Assembly: GCF_014191055.1 (NCBI RefSeq) | Contig: NZ_JACHWB010000002.1 | Location: 682,001-746,000 of the forward strand | DNA: 64,000 nucleotides | Direction of reading: 5' to 3' | DNA from: Microvirga lupini | Lineage (GTDB): Bacteria > Pseudomonadota > Alphaproteobacteria > Rhizobiales > Beijerinckiaceae | Part shown: piece after piece, positions 45,109-54,483 of the stretch | Position numbering within the stretch: the first letter of the stretch is position 1 | How the letters are laid out: every line of letters starts with the position of its first letter | Translations under genes and position numbers: made by a program | The notes under the pieces: generated by a model | Seen by the model: the letters and a program-made list of their open reading frames with translations, nothing else | Databases searched by the model: none | What the model was told of the DNA's origin: nothing

Positions 45109-45936
45109 ATGTCGACCAAACCCACGATCCGCCTGAACGATGGAAGCGCGATGCCACAGGTGGGCTTCGGCGTCTGGCGGGTCTCCAACGACGACGCCAG
45201 GAGGGCGGTCGCAGGGGCCATTGAGGCAGGCTACCGCTCGGTCGACACCGCTTCCATCTACGGCAACGAGGAGGGCGTGGGAGAGGCCATTCGCTCCACA
45301 CCCGTCGCGCGCGAAGAGCTGTTCATCACCACCAAAGTCTGGAACGACCGTCAGGGATACGATAGCACCCTGCGGGCCTTTGACGAGAGCCTGGAGCGCC
45401 TCAAGCTCGAATACGTGGACCTTTACCTCATCCACTGGCCGATGGTGGGCAGCGAGGCCTATCGCGACACGTGGCGGGCGTTGATCAAGCTGCAGCAGGA
45501 CGGACGCACGAAATCCATCGGCGTCTCGAACTTCATGGTGCCGCACCTGCAGCGCATTATCGATGAGACCGGCGTAACGCCTGCCGTCAACCAGATCGAA
45601 CTGCATCCTCGCCTCCAGCAGAAGGAGTTGAGCGCCTTCCACAAGGCGAACGGCATCGTCACGGAATGCTGGGGACCGCTCGGCCAGGGTACGATCCTGT
45701 CCGACGAGACCTTCGCCACGATTGGACGCAAATACGGCAAGACCCCCGCTCAGGTCATCCTGCGCTGGCACCTCGACAACGGCTTCGTGGTCATTCCGAA
45801 ATCCGTGACGCCGTCGCGCATCCGCGATAATATCGACGTGTTCGACTTCAAGCTCGATGCGGACGACATGCGCAGGATTGAGCGCCTCGACGCCGCTTCC
45901 GGCCGTGTCGGACCCGACCCGGCGGTTTTCGCCTGA
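45109..45936 (+). CDS. Aldo/keto reductase, 2,5-diketo-D-gluconate reductase (DkgA/AKR5) type
   Basis: 275-residue NADPH-dependent reductase. The catalytic Asp and Tyr are in YRSVDTASIYGNEEGVG, the Lys in LFITTKVWN, and the His in DLYLIHWPM. The coenzyme-binding C-terminus is FVVIPKSVTPSRIRDN. It reduces aldehydes such as methylglyoxal and 2,5-diketogluconate in its relatives. GGAG six bases upstream supports the ATG. It is unrelated in subgroup to the YghZ-type reductase at 8.3 kb. Confidence 0.9.
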   Translation: MSTKPTIRLNDGSAMPQVGFGVWRVSNDDARRAVAGAIEAGYRSVDTASIYGNEEGVGEAIRSTPVAREELFITTKVWNDRQGYDSTLRAFDESLERLKLEYVDLYLIHWPMVGSEAYRDTWRALIKLQQDGRTKSIGVSNFMVPHLQRIIDETGVTPAVNQIELHPRLQQKELSAFHKANGIVTECWGPLGQGTILSDETFATIGRKYGKTPAQVILRWHLDNGFVVIPKSVTPSRIRDNIDVFDFKLDADDMRRIERLDAASGRVGPDPAVFA

Positions 45937-45952
45937 TCGTCAGGAGTAGGAG

Positions 45953-46762
45953 CTACAGGCGTCCCTTCGCCGGCTCGCCTGTCGCCTCGAATTGCCGGTA
46001 GATCGCCTCTGCGATGGGCAGGAGTTGCGCGCGCTCCACTTTTGCCGTGACCACATAGGACAGGCCGTTGTCGATCCACGAGAAGGCGGACACATCGTCC
46101 TGGGACTCGAAGCGGAACGACGTCTGCGCTTCGGTTCCGCCGGACCGCGCGTAAAGCGTCAAACGGTTGCCGCCCGCATTCTCATACATGAAGAGAGCGG
46201 CCGCCATGCCGCTGTCCGGCAGAAGCCTTCCGCCGATGAGCCGGTAGCCCTGGGGCGTGAGATTCGGCGCGATCAGCGACTTGCCGACGCGACGAGACAG
46301 CCATTGCACGAGATGCGCTTCCTGGTCGGCTGGCACTTCGACCGGATGCAGGCGCTCGCTCACATAGATGCGGTGCGCCGCGATGGCATTTTCCGCAACG
46401 CGCTCGGCCTCCTGTGACGTTTGCAGCCCACGAACCCACCAGGCTCCGCCGGCGGCTCCCAGGACACCGCCGATGAGGAGCCACGCCAGAGCGGCGGCGA
46501 CGGCAGCACGACCGCTTTTTGACGGACGGCGTTGCGCGGCCATGAGATTGGCGACCCGGAGACGCGACGGAATGGGCTCGGCGGCCTTAAAGGCCAGTCG
46601 CGTGCGCAGGGCTTCTCGCAGGGCGATTTCCTGGCTCACCTGATCGGCCAGAGCGGGATGGTCCTCCAGATAGGCCCTCACCGACTCGCCCCGCGCCGAT
46701 GCGAGCCTGCCATCCACAAAGGCCTGCAGATCGTCTTCTCCGATGGGTCGCTCGCCCGTCAC
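45953..46762 (-). CDS. Membrane-bound anti-sigma factor
   Basis: 269-residue protein. The cytosolic N-terminus (IGEDDLQAFVDGRLASARGESVRAYLEDHP) resembles short anti-sigma domains. A single membrane segment near residues 88-108 (AVAAALAWLLIGGVLGAAGGAWW) is followed by a ~160-residue periplasmic domain. Its ATG overlaps the stop of the ECF sigma gene (ATGA), so the two are coupled. No zinc-binding HxxxCxxC motif is visible, so it is not a ZAS-type anti-sigma. Release of sigma would require a periplasmic signal or proteolysis (inference). Confidence 0.88.
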   Translation of the reverse strand: MTGERPIGEDDLQAFVDGRLASARGESVRAYLEDHPALADQVSQEIALREALRTRLAFKAAEPIPSRLRVANLMAAQRRPSKSGRAAVAAALAWLLIGGVLGAAGGAWWVRGLQTSQEAERVAENAIAAHRIYVSERLHPVEVPADQEAHLVQWLSRRVGKSLIAPNLTPQGYRLIGGRLLPDSGMAAALFMYENAGGNRLTLYARSGGTEAQTSFRFESQDDVSAFSWIDNGLSYVVTAKVERAQLLPIAEAIYRQFEATGEPAKGRL

Positions 46763-47268
46763 TTTACTCTCCTCAAGGCGGTGCTGCGCCCGTTCTCCAT
46801 GAATTCCCGCAATCGCGCCCGTGCCCGACTCAAGCGCGACATGACCGTGCCGAGCGGGATCCCCAGCACCTTTGCGGCCTGCTCGTAGGACAGGTCCTCG
46901 ACACCGACCAGCAGCAGGAGCGAGCGCTGCTCCTCGGACAGGGCATCAAGCCCTGCGAGAACGTCGCGCAGGCCAACGTGGCTTTCGGGGCTCGCACCAG
47001 GCGCCTGAACGTCGTTCAGAGCCTCCTCTCCCACCTGAAGCCCACGCGTCCTGCGCTGCCTTACGCCATTGAGGAAGAGGTTGCGCTGGATGGTGAAGAG
47101 CCAGGCTCTCAGGTCTCCCTCATGGCGGCGCTGGCCCCAACGGCTGATGGCCCGCTCCAGGGTGTCCTGAACGAGATCGTCCGCAGCCTCGCGATCGCGC
47201 AGCAGGGCCCAGGCGTAACGCCTCAGGGCCGGAATCTGCGGTTCAAGAAGCGAGGCGATCTCGTCCAA
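46759..47268 (-). CDS. ECF-type RNA polymerase sigma factor
   Basis: 169-residue sigma-70 family factor with regions 2 and 4 only. Region 2 includes RRYAWALLRDREAADDLVQDTLERAISRW. Region 4 includes LSEEQRSLLLLVGVEDLSYEQAAKVLGIPLGTVMSRLSRARARLRE with the -35-recognition helix. It is coupled to its anti-sigma and lies 56 bp downstream of a secreted repeat protein gene on the same strand. A promoter of the ECF type precedes that first gene, which suggests autoregulation. Confidence 0.94.
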   Translation of the reverse strand: MDEIASLLEPQIPALRRYAWALLRDREAADDLVQDTLERAISRWGQRRHEGDLRAWLFTIQRNLFLNGVRQRRTRGLQVGEEALNDVQAPGASPESHVGLRDVLAGLDALSEEQRSLLLLVGVEDLSYEQAAKVLGIPLGTVMSRLSRARARLREFMENGRSTALRRVK

Positions 47269-47324
47269 GGTCAGCTCTTAAAGTACGGCGTCATTCAAGG
47301 ATGAACCGCCGATCGCGGCAAGTC

Positions 47325-47711
47325 TCATGGCATCGCAATGTGCCAGACATTGTTGACCCCATCGCCCGTGACCTCGCCGGGCTTCGTGTCCTTCACCCAG
47401 AGATAGAGCGGCTTGCCCTTGTAGGCCCATTGCTTGGAGCCGTCGTCACGGGTGACCACGCTCCAGTCGCCGGACGCGGATGCATTCGCGGCGGCCATGA
47501 GCGGGGGCCAGTTCTGGGCGCATTGGCCGTTGCAGGCCGACTTGCCGGCCGTGTCGCGATCAAAGGTGTAGAGCGTCATGCCCTTGGCATCGACGAGGGC
47601 CTTGCCCTTGCTCGTATCCGCGACTTTCGCCGGTGTGGCAGTCTGGGCAAGAGCGGCGGATGCGGCAATGAGGGCTCCGGCCAGGATGGCAGGGCGCAGA
47701 ATCTGTTTCAT
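47325..47711 (-). CDS. Secreted Yx(F/W/Y)xxD repeat protein (COG4315-like)
   Basis: 128-residue exported protein with signal peptide MKQILRPAILAGALIAASAALA. Two short repeats of the lipoprotein-with-YxFxxD type are visible: MTLYTFDRDTAGKSACNGQCAQNWPPL and KPLYLWVKDTKPGEVTGDG. The paired Cys (SACNGQC) may form a disulfide. The family is often encoded next to ECF sigma factors, as here. Function unknown; envelope stress is suggested by context. Confidence 0.88.
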   Translation of the reverse strand: MKQILRPAILAGALIAASAALAQTATPAKVADTSKGKALVDAKGMTLYTFDRDTAGKSACNGQCAQNWPPLMAAANASASGDWSVVTRDDGSKQWAYKGKPLYLWVKDTKPGEVTGDGVNNVWHIAMP

Positions 47712-47748
47712 GGGTGTCCTCCGAGGTCAGGTGCGACCACAACCTCTA

Positions 47749-47774
47749 AGACACGGGCCAGCGCCTCTTATTCC
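47749..47774 (-). promoter_or_regulatory. Candidate ECF-sigma-dependent promoter
   Basis: Read on the minus strand: GGAAT (47774-47770), 16-bp spacer, TGTCT (47753-47749). This is an ECF-style -35/-10 pair 38 bp before the first gene of the repeat protein-sigma-anti-sigma operon. Confidence 0.55.
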
Positions 47775-47801
47775 CGGAAGCTTGACGATATTCTCGGTGT
47801 C

Positions 47802-48335
47802 TCAGCGGCCCGTGAAGTGCAAACGCGATGGATCGCCGAGAGGCTCACGCAGCTCGATCCGGTGGCGGCCGTTGTCCCGGATCTGCGCCGTCCGGTAGGT
47901 TCCGTCCAGATCGTCCTGCGGCGACTGCAGGATGTCGACGCCAGCCGTATCGAGGCGCCTCACCTCACGATCGACATCGGGCACGAGCAGACTGATGACG
48001 GGGACGGGCGTCACCTGGACGGAGGCCGTCGAGTCGGGTTCCTGGGGCAGGATGTGATCGGCCTCGGAAACCTCCAGCAGGAACCCGCTTTTCTCCAGCA
48101 CGGCCTTACGCCCCTGGACGAGGCTCTCGCTGTCGAGCAGCCGGAAACCCAGCTTGTCCTGATACCAGCGGACGCTCTCGTCGAAATCCGGCGTGCGGAT
48201 CGACGCCGAGCTTGGACGGGGCTCTGTGTCGGCTGCCGCTTGCGTGAGGGCCGACAGCCCCAGACAGGCAATGATCAGCTGCGCCGCAAGGAGAACCTGC
48301 CGGCTCCTCGAAAGAATGGATTGTCCTGCGCTCAC
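47802..48335 (-). CDS. Exported VOC (glyoxalase/dioxygenase-fold) protein
   Basis: 177-residue protein with a probable signal sequence (LLAAQLIIACLGLSALTQAAA) followed by one VOC module pair: ASIRTPDFDESVRWYQDKLGFRLLDSE and VPVISLLVPDVDREVRRLDTAGVDIL. VOC proteins are usually cytosolic, so the export signal is unusual. The GTG at 48335 has GAGGA seven bases upstream. Longer in-frame starts run into the repeat element at 48352-48466 and are rejected. Metal ligands cannot be assigned with confidence. Function unknown. Confidence 0.75.
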   Translation of the reverse strand: MSAGQSILSRSRQVLLAAQLIIACLGLSALTQAAADTEPRPSSASIRTPDFDESVRWYQDKLGFRLLDSESLVQGRKAVLEKSGFLLEVSEADHILPQEPDSTASVQVTPVPVISLLVPDVDREVRRLDTAGVDILQSPQDDLDGTYRTAQIRDNGRHRIELREPLGDPSRLHFTGR

Positions 48336-48351
48336 GTCTTGATCCTCGCTT

Positions 48352-48466
48352 AGAGCATCGTGCGGAAAAGTGGATCCGGTTTTCCGCATCAACGATGCTC
48401 TCATCCAATAAGGAAACATCGGATCCGACCCCAAAAGGTGCAATTCCACTTTTGGGTCCGATGCTT
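48352..48466. repeat. Intergenic palindromic repeat, units A+B (copy 2)
   Basis: Unit A (48354-48400) is bounded by GAGCATCG and CGATGCTC, with inner arms TGCGGAAAA and TTTTCCGCA. Unit B (about 48417-48465) is bounded by CATCGGATCC and GGGTCCGATGC, with the CCACTTTTGGG arm. It lies upstream of the VOC gene. Confidence 0.85.
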
Positions 48467-48547
48467 TAGCCAGCTATCGCTTAGCCGTATACACATGAAC
48501 GCGCAGCGCGGCAGATCGTTTGGGGGCGGGTTAGCTATGCAGTCAGG

Positions 48548-48997
48548 TCACTCCTGGATGAGCTTGAGCATCAGAGCCGACAATTGTCCGGCTTCATTGT
48601 CGGTGAGCTTCGCGCTGATGAAGCGGTTGATCGCCGCGGCATAGACGCTCCACATGCGCCATTGAAGGGCCTTGCCCTCCTCCGTGATCTCGATCAGCTG
48701 GCGCCGCTTGTCGCCCGGAAAGGGAATGCGGCGCACCAGCCCTTCCTTTTCCATACGGTCGAGCAGTCTGGAGAGATTGTACTGCTCGAAGAGCACCGCC
48801 TCCTCGATCTCGCGCGGGGTGAGCCGACCTTCGGGTCCCCGCTTCAGTTCGAGCAGCACGTCGTACCAGTGTAGGGACGGGAAGCCGGCGCTCTTCAACT
48901 CCGCCTCGATCCGCCCCACGACGGTGCGCTCTGCCCGGATCAGGCGACCCCAGGCCCTGATGACAGAGGCAGATGGCTCGGAAGGTGGTTCTTGCAT
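48548..48997 (-). CDS. MarR family transcriptional regulator
   Basis: 149-residue winged-helix repressor. The DNA-binding domain spans about residues 45-110 (RLTPREIEEAVLFEQYNLSRLLDRMEKEGLVRRIPFPGDKRRQL, containing recognition helix and wing). Divergent from the doxX gene. Three TGCA-N2-TGCA sites between them are likely its operators. The target genes (DoxX, beta-class GST) suggest an electrophile- or quinone-responsive role like MhqR; that is an inference from context. Confidence 0.9.
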   Translation of the reverse strand: MQEPPSEPSASVIRAWGRLIRAERTVVGRIEAELKSAGFPSLHWYDVLLELKRGPEGRLTPREIEEAVLFEQYNLSRLLDRMEKEGLVRRIPFPGDKRRQLIEITEEGKALQWRMWSVYAAAINRFISAKLTDNEAGQLSALMLKLIQE

Positions 48998-49022
48998 CGC
49001 AGCAAAGCTTCTCTGTTTTTAA

Positions 49023-49080
49023 TGCAATTGCATTGAGATTGACAGTTCCATGCATCTGCATCAAATCATATGCACTTGCA
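49023..49080. promoter_or_regulatory. Three TGCA-N2-TGCA operators and a TTGACA -35 before doxX
   Basis: TGCAATTGCA (49023-49032), TGCATCTGCA (49051-49060) and TGCACTTGCA (49071-49080). A TTGACA hexamer at 49039-49044 places site 2 inside the -35/-10 spacer of the doxX promoter and site 3 near its start site. This layout predicts repression by the divergent MarR protein. Confidence 0.75.
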
Positions 49081-49092
49081 TGGAGATTTGCA

Positions 49093-49524
49093 ATGTCACA
49101 CGCTCAACCGACCAGCTCCGACTACGCCGCCCTGCTTCTCAGGGTGTCGCTGGGCATTATGTTCATCGCCCACAGCCTCATCCTGAAATGGATGACCTTC
49201 ACCCTCGCCGGCACGGCGCAGTATTTCGAGTCCCTCGGCCTTCCCGGCTTCCTCGCCTATGCAACCTTCTGGGCCGAACTCATCGGCGGCATCCTGCTCG
49301 TGCTCGGCGTTCAAAGCCGCTGGGTCGCGCTCGGACTGCTGCCGGTTCTCTTCGGTGCAGCCTGGGTTCACATCGGCAATGGCTGGGTCTTTTCAGGCCA
49401 AGGCGGCGGCTGGGAATACCCGGTCTACCTGATCGTGCTCTCCGTTGCCCAAGCCCTGCTGGGTGATGGAGCTTACGCTTTGAAGCCCTCCCGCTCGCTA
49501 TCCCTCTCCCCTGCCCCGGCATAG
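49093..49524 (+). CDS. DoxX family membrane protein
   Basis: 143-residue inner-membrane protein with four hydrophobic segments (LLLRVSLGIMFIAHSLIL; AELIGGILLVLGV; WVALGLLPVLFGAAWVHIG; YLIVLSVAQALLG). The RVSLGIMFIAHS start and the GLPGFLAYATFWAELIGG segment are typical of DoxX. Homologs act in membrane redox or thiol-quinone homeostasis, but activity is not defined. The ATG at 49093 lies just after the third operator. It is followed by the gst gene after 39 bp in a likely operon. Confidence 0.88.
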   Translation: MSHAQPTSSDYAALLLRVSLGIMFIAHSLILKWMTFTLAGTAQYFESLGLPGFLAYATFWAELIGGILLVLGVQSRWVALGLLPVLFGAAWVHIGNGWVFSGQGGGWEYPVYLIVLSVAQALLGDGAYALKPSRSLSLSPAPA

Positions 49525-49563
49525 CTCAAGGCCGCCGCTTAACTTTAATCTCAGAGGATCATC

Positions 49564-50181
49564 ATGAAGCTCTATTATTATCCGGGCGCCTGCTCGCTCG
49601 CGCCTCACATCGTGGCCCGTGAAGCCGGCATTGCACTCACCCTTGAGAAGGTGGATCTCGCCAACCGCACCACTGAGGCTGGAGCAAACTATCTTGCCGT
49701 CAATCCGAAGGGCTACGTTCCGGCTCTCGGCCTCCAGGATAATTCCGTGCTCACGGAAGCCAGCGCCATCATTCAGTACTTGGCGGACAGCCAGCCTAGC
49801 GCAGACCTTGTTCCCGCCCACGGCACCATGGAGCGCTACCGCCTGCTGGAGTGGCTCGGCTTCATCAGCACCGAAATTCACAAGGGCTTTGGACCTCTCT
49901 GGAACCCGGCAACCCCGGATGCCGTGAAGGCCGCCACGAAGGGGCGCCTCGCCAGCCGCTTCGCCTATCTCGACGAAGCCTTGGCCAAGCAGCCGTTCCT
50001 GATGGGCGACACGTTCACGATCGCCGACGCCTACCTTTTCACGGTCGTGAACTGGACGAACTTCCACGGCATCGACATTTCGTCCTTCCCGAACCTGCAG
50101 GCCTTCCAGGCCCGGGTTACCTCCCGCCCGAGCGTGCAGCAGGCTCTGGAAGCCGAAGGTCTGGTGAAGAAGGCTGCGTAA
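49564..50181 (+). CDS. Glutathione S-transferase (beta class)
   Basis: 205-residue cytosolic GST. The N-terminal thioredoxin-fold domain has Cys10 in YYYPGACSLAPHI, the beta-class catalytic residue, with PKGYVPAL and the glutathione-binding LTEASAIIQYLA. The all-helical C-terminal domain contains LMGDTFTIADAYLF, the N-capping/hydrophobic staple segment. A GAGG ribosome-binding site is present. Co-transcription with doxX and control by MarR point to detoxification of electrophiles. Confidence 0.93.
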   Translation: MKLYYYPGACSLAPHIVAREAGIALTLEKVDLANRTTEAGANYLAVNPKGYVPALGLQDNSVLTEASAIIQYLADSQPSADLVPAHGTMERYRLLEWLGFISTEIHKGFGPLWNPATPDAVKAATKGRLASRFAYLDEALAKQPFLMGDTFTIADAYLFTVVNWTNFHGIDISSFPNLQAFQARVTSRPSVQQALEAEGLVKKAA

Positions 50182-50211
50182 GGCTGATCTGAGCGGATCC
50201 AAGCAACAAAA

Positions 50212-50240
50212 AAGCCCCGGAGGAATCCGGGGCTTCTTCA
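50212..50240. terminator. Bidirectional terminator between gst and groL
   Basis: AAGCCCCGGA (50212-50221) and TCCGGGGCTT (50226-50235) form a 10-bp stem flanked by an A run before and T-rich sequence after. It serves the convergent gst and groL genes. Confidence 0.9.
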
Positions 50241-50266
50241 TTGTCAGGCTATGGTGCCTGGACTTC

Positions 50267-51928
<1,662 letters not shown>

Positions 51929-51964
51929 TTAAATTGGAAAATTTGTGATGGGTTCGCGGCTTGA

Positions 51965-52252
51965 TTAGCCGACGATGCCCATGATGTCGGATTCCTTCAT
52001 GATCAGGAGATCCTGACCGTCGATACGCACCTCGGTGCCGGACCACTTGCCGAACAGGACGCGGTCGCCGGCCTTCACATCGAGAGCAGCAACCTTGCCG
52101 TTCTCATCGCGGGCGCCCGGGCCAACGGCGACGACTTCGCCCTCTTGCGGCTTCTCCTTGGCAGTGTCCGGGATGATGATGCCGCCGGCCGTCTTCTCTT
52201 CGGCTTCGATGCGGCGGACGACAACGCGGTCGTGCAGCGGACGGAACTTCAT
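51965..52252 (-). CDS. groES: Co-chaperonin GroES
   Basis: 95-residue lid subunit of the chaperonin. [29 protein letters not shown] contains the mobile loop that docks on GroEL, and the C-terminus [10 protein letters not shown] is family-typical. The ATG at 52252 is used; the frame stays open upstream through the leader but is not coding. Confidence 0.97.
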   Translation of the reverse strand: MKFRPLHDRVVVRRIEAEEKTAGGIIIPDTAKEKPQEGEVVAVGPGARDENGKVAALDVKAGDRVLFGKWSGTEVRIDGQDLLIMKESDIMGIVG

Positions 52253-52311
52253 GGAACTTCCCCTTTGACTGTTGGCACGGCCCCTCTGGCCCTGCCCTGG
52301 TCTTGCGGCTG

Positions 52312-52338
52312 TTAGCACTGTCCGTTGACGAGTGCTAA
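52312..52338. promoter_or_regulatory. CIRCE element (HrcA operator)
   Basis: TTAGCACTG (52312-52320), 9-bp spacer, GAGTGCTAA (52330-52338). This matches the HrcA operator TTAGCACTC-N9-GAGTGCTAA with one mismatch in the left arm. It lies just downstream of the promoter start site and represses groESL in the absence of heat stress. Confidence 0.95.
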
Positions 52339-52348
52339 CGCTGGCGGC

Positions 52349-52377
52349 GAGATAGTCATAGGCGCGCAGGGAGTCAA
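52349..52377 (-). promoter_or_regulatory. groESL promoter
   Basis: On the minus strand TTGACT (52377-52372), a 17-bp spacer and TATCTC (52354-52349) place the start site near 52342, next to the CIRCE element. Confidence 0.7.
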
Positions 52378-52446
52378 GGCACCTCCCTCAAGGTCAGGCC
52401 CAGAAAGAGGTCTTGACGCCCTATAAGGGTGCCTCATGATCGTTTC

Positions 52447-52881
52447 ATGACCGACTTGGAAGCGATCGGCAAAACCTGTTTTGCTCTCCACGCCCGTATG
52501 ACGGCCCGGCTCCTGAGCCGGACCTATGAGGCGGCTCTGCGTCCCCTAGGCCTCAAGCTACCCCAGTTTGGCATCCTGGGCGCAATCGGGCATGGAACGA
52601 CGGCGTCAGAGACCGTCCTGGCCGAACGCCTGGGGCTGGAGCGCACCACCCTTGTGCGCAACCTGAAGGTCCTGACCCAGAACGGCTGGATCGAGCCGAT
52701 CTCCGACAAGGGACGCGGTCTCCGGCACAGGCTGACCCCCGCGGGCCAAGCCCTGCTTGAGGCTGCCATCCCCCTCTGGCAGCAGGCACAATCCCAGCTG
52801 GAGAATCGGCTTATGGATGTGGAAGGGGACGAAGCGCGCAGGGCTATGCGGGCTCTCAGGAAAGCCTCCTATCCTCCTTAA
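52447..52881 (+). CDS. MarR family transcriptional regulator
   Basis: 144-residue winged-helix protein. The DNA-binding segment includes TTASETVLAERLGLERTTLVRNLKVLTQNGWIEPISDKGRGLRHRLT, with helix-turn-helix and wing. The ATG at 52447 is chosen over a GTG at 52429 that lacks a ribosome-binding site. A PaaI-type thioesterase gene follows after 60 bp and may be a target or operon partner. No clear operator was found. Confidence 0.85.
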   Translation: MTDLEAIGKTCFALHARMTARLLSRTYEAALRPLGLKLPQFGILGAIGHGTTASETVLAERLGLERTTLVRNLKVLTQNGWIEPISDKGRGLRHRLTPAGQALLEAAIPLWQQAQSQLENRLMDVEGDEARRAMRALRKASYPP

Positions 52882-52941
52882 GGACCGTTGCAGAATCTCG
52901 CTCCCTCCCATAGTGTGCATCTACACAGATGGGAGAAGTCG

Positions 52942-53430
52942 ATGCTTGAGCGGGTTCATGGAATCGTATCGCGGGATGTGCTGACGGCGGAGCCCGGCCT
53001 CGCCTTTCTGCGTGGCATGCTGGAGGGCCGCTATCCGGCTCCCCCCTTCTCCCGATCCACCAACGTGTACATGACCCATGTGGAGGAAGGCCGGGTAACC
53101 TTTGAGGGCGAGCCGACGGAAGGCTTCTTCAACCCGCTCGGGACGATCCATGGCGGTTGGACCTCGGCCATCCTCGACAGCGCCATGGCTTGCGCCGTCC
53201 ACACCACGCTCGCCGCGGGCCAGGGCTATACGACCGTCGAAATGAAGCTCAACTTCGTCCGCCCGATCCTGCCGAACATGGGCAAGGTTACCTGCGAGGG
53301 CACTCTCGTCCACCGGGGCGGAACGCTCGCCACCTCCGAGGGCAAGCTCTTCGACGCTAAGGGGAGACTTCTGGCCCACGGCACCGAAACCTGCATGATC
53401 TTCAACGCGGCGGCCAGCAAAGCTGCCTAA
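52942..53430 (+). CDS. PaaI-type hotdog thioesterase
   Basis: 162-residue hotdog-fold acyl-CoA thioesterase. The catalytic loop NPLGTIHGGWTSAILDSAMACAVHT (His-Gly-Gly with the following Asp on the long helix) and the substrate-pairing strand GYTTVEMKLNFVRPI match the PaaI/YbgC group that hydrolyses aryl- or acyl-CoA. GGGAG eight bases before the ATG at 52942 decides the start. Its stop overlaps that of the convergent EamA gene by 4 bp. Confidence 0.9.
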   Translation: MLERVHGIVSRDVLTAEPGLAFLRGMLEGRYPAPPFSRSTNVYMTHVEEGRVTFEGEPTEGFFNPLGTIHGGWTSAILDSAMACAVHTTLAAGQGYTTVEMKLNFVRPILPNMGKVTCEGTLVHRGGTLATSEGKLFDAKGRLLAHGTETCMIFNAAASKAA

Positions 53431-54272
53431 CGCTTCGACGTCATCATGGCCGCGCCAACGATGAGAAGACCGCCACCCAGCGTCGCCCAGGTGGGGATTT
53501 CGCTGAAGACTCCGTAGCCGATCAGCACCGCCCAGATCAGGGCGGTGTATTCGAGGGGAGCCAGCCGCGCCGCCTCGGCCTTGGCATAGGCCGTGACCAT
53601 GAGCATGTGGCCCATGAAGCCTAAGAGCCCCATGAGCATGAACCAGCCCATATGCATCAGGTCGAGCGGCTGCCAGACGAAGAGCGCGAAAGGCGCCACG
53701 AGAACCGCCGGGCCGACATTCTGAAAGACCACGATGTGCAGGAACTTGTCGCGCTGGGCGCGCTGGCGCAGCAGCACGAGGCTGAGCGCATAGGTGACGG
53801 CCGATGTCAGCGCCGCAGCGACACCGGCCCAGGACCGCACGGCATTCGCCTCCTCGGTCTGCCCCAGAACGACGACGAGCGTCCCGGCGAAGCCGATGGC
53901 GATGGCCCCGATAATCCGGACATCGACCTTCTCCTTCAGCATCAGGAGCCCGAAAAGGGCGATGAACATGGGCGACAGGAACGACAGGACGAGCGTTTCG
54001 GCCAGGGGCAGCTGGCCCAGCGCGTAGAAGAAGCTGACGGCGGTCACAACGGCGATGACGGACCGGAACGCATTGGCGATCACCGTCTCACGGCTCGGCC
54101 AGCCGGGCCGCATGATGGACACGACGGCCGCCACGATGAGAGAGCCGCAGGCGAAGCGCAGGAAGGCCACCTGGAAGATCGGGTAAAAGGCGGCCATTCC
54201 CTTGATGACCGCATCCATGATGGAGAGAACCGCGATGCCTGAGGCCGCCCGCAGGGCGGGACCGAATTTCAT
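53427..54272 (-). CDS. EamA/DMT family transporter
   Basis: 281-residue inner-membrane protein with about ten hydrophobic segments in two EamA repeats (VAFLRFACGSLIVAAVVS in the first; LIWAVLIGYGVFSEIPTWATLGGGLLIVGAAM in the second). The family exports or imports small metabolites, including amino acids and nucleotide sugars. The substrate cannot be inferred. Convergent with the PaaI gene. Confidence 0.9.
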   Translation of the reverse strand: MKFGPALRAASGIAVLSIMDAVIKGMAAFYPIFQVAFLRFACGSLIVAAVVSIMRPGWPSRETVIANAFRSVIAVVTAVSFFYALGQLPLAETLVLSFLSPMFIALFGLLMLKEKVDVRIIGAIAIGFAGTLVVVLGQTEEANAVRSWAGVAAALTSAVTYALSLVLLRQRAQRDKFLHIVVFQNVGPAVLVAPFALFVWQPLDLMHMGWFMLMGLLGFMGHMLMVTAYAKAEAARLAPLEYTALIWAVLIGYGVFSEIPTWATLGGGLLIVGAAMMTSKR

Positions 54273-54483
54273 GATGTCACGACGATGTGAGAGCCGGCAG
54301 TCAGGATGAGCGCCGTTGAAGGAAGAGGCTCTTACAGCACTTTGCCTAAAGCTTCATCACTCTTCTTGCAGCATCGACAGGAAAGCTCTCCTCATCGCGC
54401 CGCTTAAATTCATGCGAGCTTGGCGGAAACAAAAGCCGCGCTTGCCGTTATTTCAGCAAAACGCAACCATCAAGGACATTTCG

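Noticed and set aside
48336..48449. 38-residue N-terminal extension of the VOC protein
   Set aside because: Lies in the A+B repeat element; the GTG at 48335 has a good ribosome-binding site.
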